DNA of 6,818 nt from assembly GCA_002347965.1 (NCBI GenBank), contig DDYN01000055.1, positions 1 through 6,818 on the forward strand, read 5' to 3'. The notes under the pieces are model-generated. The model saw nothing but the letters and a program-made list of their open reading frames with translations. It did not search any database and was not told the DNA's origin. Positions within the stretch are counted from its first letter, which is position 1. Each line of letters starts with the position of its first letter. Positions 1-5,717 of the stretch are shown one piece after another. Source of the DNA: UBA2233 sp002347965 [NCBI: Nitrospirae bacterium UBA2233] (GTDB lineage Bacteria; UBA2233). Position numbers and translations under genes: made by a program.

Positions 1-974
1 ACCTCAAGCAAAAAAGCCGGGACGTCAAGTCCATGAAGGACGACAAACGGCGCCTGCTTGACCCCAATCGGCCTAGGGCCTTCTTTAAGAAGTTCGCCCG
101 AAATCTGGCCTATGGCCAAGAAAGCTAGCCGACGGGAGAGGGCCTGAGTCACGCCCGCCCTTAAACCCTCGACAATGGCCCTTAATTCCTTTGGCTTTGG
201 CTTAGATCCATCATTTTCACGGATAGCCACCCAAGAGGCACTCTTGTCGGTAGGTTCCCCTACAATATAGGCCTCTATGCCGCTCTGTTGTGGATCCGTG
301 CTTGCGTTTGTATGGATCGACACGAAGAGGTCCGCTTCGAAGGCTTGAGCCATCCTCGCCCTTTCTTCCAAGGGCACGTACATGTCTTGGTTTCGCGTGA
401 AGCCAACGACGAAGCCGGCCTTTTTGAGCTTTTGCGCCAGAACCATGCCAACCGCTAACGTCAAGTCTTTCTCGAGCGTTCCCCCTGGCCCAACGGCACC
501 TGGGTCTTTGCCGCCATGTCCAGGGTCTATAAGAATACGCTTGGCTCGAATAAGCCTCGAGGCATCCGCGTACCATGTATAGAAGAACAGCCGATCACTC
601 AGCACACGGAAGCCGAAAGGGCGCGCGGGCTCAAAAAATATCCCCACTCTTCCAGAATCTACTGGATAAACCTCTATACTTCGAAAAAAATTGTCTTCCT
701 TGATAGCGGAAACTGAGCCAATAGTCTGCCCTCTTTTTTCGTCTAGGAGTACCACGACCCTTCCTTGTCCACCTGTCCCCCCGTCCTTCAGATAGGCGGC
801 CCTAAAGCCACGCTCAACATCCTCGGGAAGAATGGCCCACGCTTTCTTAGGTCCATCCGAGACCACCCGAACGCCTCCGGCATCTTGCCCCGCTAGGAAT
901 CCTTGCCCGACCTCTCTGCACGAAAACGCGAAGAGGACGAAAAAAAGCGGTAACACCCGGCAAAAGCGTTGCAT
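1..974 (-). CDS. N-acetylmuramoyl-L-alanine amidase (Amidase_3 family), C-terminus cut by window edge
   Basis: This is a zinc-dependent cell-wall amidase that should cut the bond between N-acetylmuramic acid and L-alanine in peptidoglycan, acting in the periplasm. The 324 visible residues contain the Amidase_3 landmarks: ILIDPGHGG at about 148-155 with zinc ligand His153, Glu168 in the following TLEKD, SIHTNAS at 219-225 with His221, the GIEAY strand, an IREND segment, and VPAFLLE ending in the probable catalytic Glu324 at the very edge of the window. Perhaps 20-40 residues are missing. The first 19 residues form a hydrophobic signal; Cys19 after Ala-Phe-Ser makes an imperfect lipobox, so it may be a lipoprotein or simply exported. 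Residues about 25-140 are an N-terminal region I do not recognise. The ATG at 974 has GAGGA six bases upstream (981-985). The gene lies 35 bp after the preceding small gene on the same strand, so it may be co-transcribed with the ABC genes. The family call is firm; the choice among AmiA, AmiB and AmiC types is not. Confidence 0.93.
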   Translation of the reverse strand, partial: MQRFCRVLPLFFVLFAFSCREVGQGFLAGQDAGGVRVVSDGPKKAWAILPEDVERGFRAAYLKDGGTGGQGRVVVLLDEKRGQTIGSVSAIKEDNFFRSIEVYPVDSGRVGIFFEPARPFGFRVLSDRLFFYTWYADASRLIRAKRILIDPGHGGKDPGAVGPGGTLEKDLTLAVGMVLAQKLKKAGFVVGFTRNQDMYVPLEERARMAQAFEADLFVSIHTNASTDPQQSGIEAYIVGEPTDKSASWVAIRENDGSKPKPKELRAIVEGLRAGVTQALSRRLAFLAIGQISGELLKEGPRPIGVKQAPFVVLHGLDVPAFLLE

Positions 975-1009
975 CGGTTATCCTCGAGAAGAAACACCGG
1001 AGGGGGCGT

Positions 1010-1528
1010 TCACGCGGGCTGCATTTCCGATGGCGGATCCCCTTCGTCCAGAGAGAACTCTTCTGTGTCGATGTCGTAACAAAAGATCTCCCCGTACCTG
1101 CCCCACCCGACGAGCACTTGGAATTGCTCTTCGGGATTATGGTCTGGGAACAACGTGGCAAGCACCTCCAGCACGTCTTCCTTTTCGGCGCAATGGTCTC
1201 CTTTATGCTCCAAATACCCTACAAAATACTGCACCAAGGGCAACGCGAGAATGCGCTCTTTCAGTATACGCCTCCTTTCGGAAATCGACGCCTCCAAAAC
1301 GTTCCTGCCCGCTTCCGTCAGCACGACATGGTTTTTCGGCGTTTCCGTCAGCCCGAGTATTTCGGACGCCCTGACAACATCCAAGAACTCTCCCGGCTCG
1401 TGGTGTAGATCTCTAGCCAGCCTGTGGATGTCCGCCCCGCCCCCTCGATCATCCAAAATTTCCAAAAGCCCGAGCACCTGCGTAATGCCAGCAACGGGAA
1501 GCGGGCTAAATGGTGGTGGGTCGTCCAT
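1010..1528 (-). CDS. Stand-alone ABC-ATPase C-terminal 'AAA-associated' domain protein
   Basis: A 172-residue cytoplasmic protein with no signal or membrane segment. It resembles the AAA-associated C-terminal domain (Pfam AAA_assoc_C) normally fused to the C-terminus of NitT/TauT-type ABC ATPases. Shared features are PLPVAGITQVLGLLEIL at about 9-25, a run of helices that looks like a winged helix (about 33-80, LARDLHHEPGEFLDVV then HVVLTEAGRNVLEA), the SERRRILKERIL helix at 83-94, and the conserved GWGRYGEIFCYD at 141-152. Its role is probably regulatory or structural for the ATPase encoded just upstream, but the domain's biochemical function is not established. The ATG at 1528 is chosen because AAAGGAG lies ten bases upstream; the frame also allows TTG at 1576 and ATG at 1573, both poorly placed. 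Its reading frame differs from that of the ATPase and is closed upstream by a stop at 1580-1582, so this is a genuine separate gene and not one simple point stop in a fusion. The winged-helix look leaves a DNA-binding regulator as a weaker alternative. Confidence 0.82.
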   Translation of the reverse strand: MDDPPPFSPLPVAGITQVLGLLEILDDRGGGADIHRLARDLHHEPGEFLDVVRASEILGLTETPKNHVVLTEAGRNVLEASISERRRILKERILALPLVQYFVGYLEHKGDHCAEKEDVLEVLATLFPDHNPEEQFQVLVGWGRYGEIFCYDIDTEEFSLDEGDPPSEMQPA

Positions 1529-1545
1529 ATCCTCCCTTCTCCTTT
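1529..1545 (-). promoter_or_regulatory. Ribosome-binding region deciding the start of the AAA-associated protein
   Basis: Read on the minus strand, AAAGGAG (1539-1545) lies ten bases before ATG 1528, and a second purine run GGGAGG (1531-1536) lies two bases before it. The first is the plausible Shine-Dalgarno sequence. It supports ATG 1528 over the upstream TTG/ATG pair in the same frame. Confidence 0.7.
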
Positions 1546-1581
1546 CTACATTTCTCTTGAGACGAACGTGCATCAACTCTC

Positions 1582-1609
1582 ATTATAGATGGATACCAAT
1601 CCTCGACAA
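1582..1609 (-). promoter_or_regulatory. Candidate sigma-70-type promoter for the AAA-associated gene
   Basis: On the minus strand, TTGTCG (1604-1609, four of six matches to the -35 consensus) is followed after 16 bases by a perfect TATAAT (1582-1587). Transcription would begin near 1575, giving a leader of roughly 47 bases to ATG 1528 that includes its Shine-Dalgarno sequence. The site lies in the 88-bp gap after the ATPase stop and slightly overlaps nothing coding. It could let the small gene and perhaps the amidase be expressed apart from the ABC genes. The match is by eye only, and the host's sigma-factor preference is unknown. Confidence 0.45.
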
Positions 1610-1616
1610 GGCCGTG

Positions 1617-2378
1617 CTAGACCACTACAATACGGTTGAATACCTCATCTACAACGGCCTGAAAGGCTGGATTCTTGCGATCCCTAGGTCTTTTTAGGTC
1701 CACATGGAATTCGCCCAAGATTCTGCCCGGCCTTGAATAGAGCATGACGATCCTATCGCACAACTCAATCGCCTCCTCAATCTGGTTGGTCACGAGTACT
1801 ATGGTTTTTGTTTGAAGCTGGCCGTTGGCCTGGATGTCCAAGAGCTCCTCCCTCAAGGCAGCAGCCGTGAGCATGTCGAGCGTCGAAAAAGGCTCGTCCA
1901 TCAAGAGCACTTCCGGCTCGACCGCGAGCGCCCTGGCAAGCCCAACCCTTTGCTTCATCCCGCCAGAAAGCTCTTTTGGGTAAGTCTCTTCAAACCCGCT
2001 AAGGTCTACCTTCTTGATGTAATACTCCACGCGCTTGCGGATTTGCTCCTTGGGGAGGCCTTTTGCTTTGAGCGCAATGGCAATATTGTCCTGGACATCC
2101 AGCCAGGGAAATAATCCGAATGACTGAAACACCATGGAACATGCAGGGTTTACCCCATCAAGCGGGATTCCCTTGAACAACACCCTCCCCTTGTTAGGCT
2201 GGATCAGCCCACACATCAGCCGCAGCATCGTGCTTTTCCCACAACCAGAAGGCCCGACGATTCCAAAAATTTCTCCCTCCTGGATGCTCAAATTGATATC
2301 CCTAAGGGCGGTTCGCTTGGAGTGGTCGAACGTATAACTTTTCTTCACATTCTCAAAGACGATGATCTGACCCATCAT
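1617..2378 (-). CDS. NitT/TauT-family ABC transporter ATP-binding protein with Asn in the H-loop
   Basis: This 253-residue ATPase should power import through the permease encoded just upstream, sitting on the cytoplasmic face of the inner membrane as a dimer. Visible motifs, in order: Walker A GPSGCGKST (42-50), Q-loop MVFQSFGLFPW (Gln85), signature LSGGMKQRV (137-145), Walker B VLLMDEP (157-163) with catalytic Glu162, D-loop STLD (165-168). The late PGRI segment (217-220) and RPRDR (230-234) are typical of the nitrate/sulfonate/taurine group. The H-loop reads VTNQIEEA where relatives have VTH(D/N)I(D/E)EA, so Asn198 (codon AAC, against CAC for His) replaces the switch histidine. Everything else needed for ATP binding looks intact. 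The ATG overlaps the permease stop by one base (TAATG), implying translational coupling; a second ATG follows immediately. Relatives with this Q-loop style often carry an extra C-terminal domain; here the protein stops at the usual core length and that domain follows as a separate gene. The substrate cannot be read from the sequence. Confidence 0.95.
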   Translation of the reverse strand: MMGQIIVFENVKKSYTFDHSKRTALRDINLSIQEGEIFGIVGPSGCGKSTMLRLMCGLIQPNKGRVLFKGIPLDGVNPACSMVFQSFGLFPWLDVQDNIAIALKAKGLPKEQIRKRVEYYIKKVDLSGFEETYPKELSGGMKQRVGLARALAVEPEVLLMDEPFSTLDMLTAAALREELLDIQANGQLQTKTIVLVTNQIEEAIELCDRIVMLYSRPGRILGEFHVDLKRPRDRKNPAFQAVVDEVFNRIVVV

Positions 2379-4216
2379 TAGCCCCCTTCAAGCCTATAGC
2401 GCGATGAAATTTTTTCAGACAACGGGGCCCAGAATAGTCGGTTCATCAGCACAATGAACGTAATCATTGCGGCTAGGCTCACGCTGATTAAAACTGGGTC
2501 TCCTAGATCGTAAATGCCCCGGTCCAAAAGAGCACCTACCCCTTTGAGCACGTAAGTTTCCCTCCTATACACGACGTACTCTGAGATGATGAGCGCGTTC
2601 CACCCCCCTCCAAAGGCCGTGATCGCCCCCGTGACGAACGAGGGGTAAAGGCATGGCAAAATAAAAAACCGCAGCCAGCCAGGCCCGCGAATTCCGTACA
2701 CTTGGGCGACCTCCCTTAGGTCTTGAGGGATAGCCCGAACTCCTGCAAGCAAGTTAAACAAAAGGTACCACTGCATTCCGGTGGCCAACAACAAGATACT
2801 TGCCAGCTCCATCCCAACGCCCGTCTTGACGGCAAGGGCCACAAACAACGGGAAAAAAGCCGTAGCAGGAATAGCCGCTAGAATCTGGCATGCCCGAGCT
2901 GAAAACCGGAGGACGCGCTTTGAGCGAGACGCCAAGAAGGCCACAGGGAGGGTCCACCCAAGACAAAAGACAAAGGCGACGAGCAGCCTACAAAAAGAGA
3001 GTAGGAGCCCTAACGGGAGGCTTAGAACCTCTTTGGGCCATGGTTGCGTTGCAAGCAAAAGAATCCACCGGTAAATGCCGTATCCCAGGCCAAACAGAAC
3101 GCCGCCGCCTAACAAGGAGAAAACGGCGATTTCGAGGCCAATCCTTCCTTTTTTCAACATCTTGAGGGGTAAATAAGTTTTGGGCAATTCTTTGGCCCGC
3201 ATTCGTCCCAGCCCTCCCCTGAGGATCCAAAGGCTTGCTTTGCTCCAGCGATGTCCCGCTTTGAGCCAGCGGCGATCTTGAACCCCTTTTGTTATATGGG
3301 AGGCCTTGTCTTTGACGGCATTCTTAACCCGCCTGAAAAAATCCAAGGCGTAAGATTCTTCCGATTCTTCGCTCGAACTTTGCGACTCGAGCTTGTACTT
3401 CTCGGAGATCACGACAAGAGGCCGAAAGCACAAAACATCCATAATAACCACCAGCATGACCAGCACGGAGATTCCCGCGGCCAACAAGTCCAGACGCCCC
3501 TGCTGTGTCGCTTCGCTGATAAAGCTTCCTAGGCCAGGCAGCCTGAAAGAAACCGGGCCAATGGCCAAAATTTCGCACGCGATCAAAAAATACCATCCTG
3601 CCGCCCAGGAAAGCATGGCGTTGTACACCAGCTTTACGACGCAAGCCGGGAACAATACCCTTCGGAAATAGCTGAACCCTCGGATACCCAACAGCCTCGA
3701 GGCTTCATCGATTTCTTTTGGAATTCCTCTGATCGACTCGTACACGCCAAACGTCATGTTCCAGGCCTGCGAAGTAAAAATCAAGAAAATGCAGGCCATT
3801 TCGACGCCAAGGCGTGACTCTCCTCCGATTTTCACAAAAAAATAGATTGCCGCAGGGAAAAACCCTAAAACCGGTACGGATTGCAGAATGTCCAGGGTTG
3901 GGATTAAAATCTTTTCTAATGTACGGTTTTTGGCTGCCAGCGTTCCGTAGATCAAAGAAAAGAGAAAGGATAGGGAAAGCGCAAGCAATAGCCTGAGCAA
4001 AGAAAACAATGCGAACGACGGGAGGGATCGGAGGTCCGCGATGGGAACAGAAGAAAAACGAAAAAAGGGGAGCGTCCTGGCCAAAAAGGGCAACGATACC
4101 ATCAGCGCCAGAAAAAGGCCAACAAATAGGGCCTTGGTTCGCTTCTCTCGGTACAAAACTATAGCTTGCTCGAAGAGATTCATTCTTGGAGAGGCAGAAC
4201 TCTTTACATTTCGCAC
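2378..4216 (-). CDS. Duplicated (two-domain) ABC transporter permease, NitT/TauT type
   Basis: A 612-residue inner-membrane protein in which two binding-protein-dependent permease domains are fused, giving both halves of the translocation channel in one chain. Half one spans about 28-277 and half two about 355-612, each with roughly six hydrophobic segments. Each half has an EAA-like coupling loop that docks on the ATPase: EIDEASRLLGIRG (168-180) and DLREVAQVYGIRG (499-511). Both also have the Pro-rich helix (LQSVPVLGFFP near 111-121, LAAIPATAFFP near 446-456) and end alike, in RPLVVISEKYKLE and APLSEKISSRYRLE. This supports origin by internal duplication. The linker (about 278-350) is hydrophilic: first Ser/Glu-rich (SQSSSEESEES), then strongly basic. 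This matches the anion-type 'duplicated permease' family (COG4986-like). GTG 4216 is chosen because AAGGAA lies six bases upstream; ATG 4183 (MNLFEQ) is the alternative and would remove 11 residues. It is the first gene of the minus-strand block. The solute is unknown; nitrate, sulfonate, taurine or bicarbonate are family precedents only. Confidence 0.93.
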   Translation of the reverse strand: MRNVKSSASPRMNLFEQAIVLYREKRTKALFVGLFLALMVSLPFLARTLPFFRFSSVPIADLRSLPSFALFSLLRLLLALSLSFLFSLIYGTLAAKNRTLEKILIPTLDILQSVPVLGFFPAAIYFFVKIGGESRLGVEMACIFLIFTSQAWNMTFGVYESIRGIPKEIDEASRLLGIRGFSYFRRVLFPACVVKLVYNAMLSWAAGWYFLIACEILAIGPVSFRLPGLGSFISEATQQGRLDLLAAGISVLVMLVVIMDVLCFRPLVVISEKYKLESQSSSEESEESYALDFFRRVKNAVKDKASHITKGVQDRRWLKAGHRWSKASLWILRGGLGRMRAKELPKTYLPLKMLKKGRIGLEIAVFSLLGGGVLFGLGYGIYRWILLLATQPWPKEVLSLPLGLLLSFCRLLVAFVFCLGWTLPVAFLASRSKRVLRFSARACQILAAIPATAFFPLFVALAVKTGVGMELASILLLATGMQWYLLFNLLAGVRAIPQDLREVAQVYGIRGPGWLRFFILPCLYPSFVTGAITAFGGGWNALIISEYVVYRRETYVLKGVGALLDRGIYDLGDPVLISVSLAAMITFIVLMNRLFWAPLSEKISSRYRLEGG

Positions 4217-4279
4217 CGCTGGTTCCTTGGATGTTTTTTGTTCAAGCCAGCCGAACCTAGTCTATCACGGAAGGCAAGC
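4217..4279. promoter_or_regulatory. Divergent intergenic region between the ABC and efflux blocks
   Basis: This 63-bp gap separates the two divergent starts. It must carry both ribosome-binding sites: AAGGAA on the minus strand (4223-4228, six bases from GTG 4216) and GGAAGG on the plus strand (4269-4274, five bases from ATG 4280). There is a T-run at 4234-4239 and short inverted arms (GTTC 4240-4243 with GAAC 4253-4256). I find no convincing -35/-10 pair on either strand, so the promoters may lie partly inside the opposite gene or use a non-sigma-70 pattern. Confidence 0.4.
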
Positions 4280-5716
4280 ATGGATCACGCTGTATGGGAT
4301 TTGCTGCAAGTTTGGCGTCCTCTTTTTGAGCTTCGAAAAGGTTTGCTCGTCTGCTTTTTTGCCGCGCTGCCTTTAGGGTTTTTTGGGGGCACTTCGTTTG
4401 CGAAAACCCTTACGCTCGAAGAGGCGATAGGGCTCGCATTCAAAACCCATGAAGACCCTAAGATCTCGTACGAAAACATTGAACGAGCCAGGATCGACAA
4501 GAACCGTGCGTTTTCCTTCCTCTTGCCTACCCTCGCTTATGAGCAGAGCTTCACCTACATCCACCCGGAAATAAACCTCGCCTTGCCAGGAACCGAAACG
4601 TTGTCCTTCTTGCCCGATGAGACCTGGCGAAGGCGCGTTACGCTTACGCAGCCAATGTACCGGGGCGAGTTCTACCCGGCTTTACGACAAGGCAAAGAGG
4701 GCATGCGCCTTGCGCGGGAAAATTATGCGTTCCTCGTTAAAGAGTTGCTGTTTTCCGTGGCAAGGGACTACTACGAGGTCCTCAAGGCGAAGGCGCTCGT
4801 CGAGGTTGCCAAGGATAATTTAAGGCTCGCCGCTCAAACGCTCGCGGACGCACGCGAGCGTTACCGGGCGGGAACGGTCACCAAAACGGATGTCCTCAGG
4901 GCAGAAGTCCAAAAGTCCGAGGTCGAGCAAGCGCTCGTTTCCTCCAGAAACAACCTGTTGGCCGCCAAAAAGCTCCTAGGCCGCATGGCCGGCATTCAAG
5001 ACTATCAAAACCTCGAAGTTTTGCCCGAGGCGGCTCTTTCGCCTAGGCCTTCTAAGGTCCAGCAGCCAATCGAGGCGCTGTACCGGGCCGCCTTGGTTAA
5101 CCGGGACGATTTAAAGGCCAGGCTGTCTGCGCTCGAAGTATCCAGGTGGTCCCGCAGGCAAGTCTGGGGCAGGTTCCATCCGATACTCGCGGTCGATGTC
5201 AGCTATCTTGGCATCGACCCTGAAAACCCAACAGAGCTAACCGACAGCTACGCCGTCATGTTCCGCGTCATCATCCCCATCCTCGATGCAGGGACACGGT
5301 TTTTTGACCTTCAGAGCACAGCCAGGGAAATGATTCAAGCTAGGCTCGATTACGAAAGGACCAAGAAAGATATCGAGGTGGAGATTGTTAACGCGCAGCT
5401 CAACATCGATACACTACGGCAAAACCTGCGGACGCTAAACAGAGAAGTCGAGCTTGCCGGAGAAAACCACGACTTGACATCCAAACAATACAGGGCGGGC
5501 GTCGCCTCAAGCCTTGATGTCCAGCAAACCTTGACGCAGCTGATTGCCGCACGAAACCAGCTCGTCGTCCAGACGTACGATTACGAAGTTTCGTTGCTCA
5601 ACTTGCAACGGGCAATTGGCATGTTTGAAGCCCAATTCGCCAAACGCTACCCGAACGACGTGAAAACGCTAACCCATACCAAAGCCCTTGAAGGCATCGA
5701 ACGAGAGGATCGCTAG
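4280..5716 (+). CDS. TolC-family outer-membrane efflux protein
   Basis: A 478-residue outer-membrane channel subunit, expected to form a trimeric beta-barrel with a long periplasmic alpha-helical tunnel through which a drug or metabolite pump discharges. It has the family's internal duplication: the helix-turn motif ARERYRAGTVTKTDVLRAEV (191-210) recurs as SKQYRAGVASSLDVQQTL (401-418). Long amphipathic helices rich in Ala, Glu, Arg and Leu surround each copy. TLTLEEAIGLAF (42-53) is the usual start of the mature protein. A signal peptide precedes it, with a basic n-region near Arg19/Lys20, a hydrophobic core at 21-36 and probable cleavage after SFA (41). ATG 4280 is chosen because GGAAGG lies five bases upstream and the start sits just ahead of the signal; the open frame continues up to ATG 4166, but that would overlap the divergent permease gene and add 38 residues of no family character. 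The n-region is long (about 20 residues), so a slightly later start is possible. It is followed after one base by the adaptor gene. Confidence 0.94.
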   Translation: MDHAVWDLLQVWRPLFELRKGLLVCFFAALPLGFFGGTSFAKTLTLEEAIGLAFKTHEDPKISYENIERARIDKNRAFSFLLPTLAYEQSFTYIHPEINLALPGTETLSFLPDETWRRRVTLTQPMYRGEFYPALRQGKEGMRLARENYAFLVKELLFSVARDYYEVLKAKALVEVAKDNLRLAAQTLADARERYRAGTVTKTDVLRAEVQKSEVEQALVSSRNNLLAAKKLLGRMAGIQDYQNLEVLPEAALSPRPSKVQQPIEALYRAALVNRDDLKARLSALEVSRWSRRQVWGRFHPILAVDVSYLGIDPENPTELTDSYAVMFRVIIPILDAGTRFFDLQSTAREMIQARLDYERTKKDIEVEIVNAQLNIDTLRQNLRTLNREVELAGENHDLTSKQYRAGVASSLDVQQTLTQLIAARNQLVVQTYDYEVSLLNLQRAIGMFEAQFAKRYPNDVKTLTHTKALEGIEREDR

Positions 5717-5717
5717 C

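Noticed and set aside
832-1374. Open frame of 180 codons on the plus strand
   Set aside because: It is antisense to the amidase and AAA-associated genes, with Arg/Pro-rich low-complexity composition and no family features; a shadow frame.
1529-1576. Longer start (TTG 1576 or ATG 1573) for the AAA-associated protein
   Set aside because: The extra 15-16 residues are basic and unlike the domain, there is no good Shine-Dalgarno sequence, and the predicted transcription start falls at about the same place.
1155-1697. Second 180-codon plus-strand open frame
   Set aside because: It lies opposite the AAA-associated gene and the ATPase end, is Ser/Thr-rich with no recognisable motif, and is best explained as a shadow.
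4240-4256. Inverted repeat GTTC-N9-GAAC in the divergent gap as an operator
   Set aside because: Arms of four bases are expected by chance in a region this size, and no matching second site or regulator gene is present.
4238-4266. Promoter for the TolC-like gene (TTGTTC with a downstream TCTATC)
   Set aside because: The -10 matches only three of six positions, and transcription would start at or after the ribosome-binding site.
4166-4279. N-terminal extension of the TolC-like protein from ATG 4166
   Set aside because: It would overlap the divergent permease start, place 38 non-family residues ahead of the signal peptide, and has a weaker start context than ATG 4280 with GGAAGG five bases upstream.
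72-5047. Five CCTAGG hexamers (72, 1683, 3528, 4975, 5042)
   Set aside because: This is somewhat more than chance predicts and shows CTAG is not avoided here, but the sites fall in ordinary codons with no spacing pattern.
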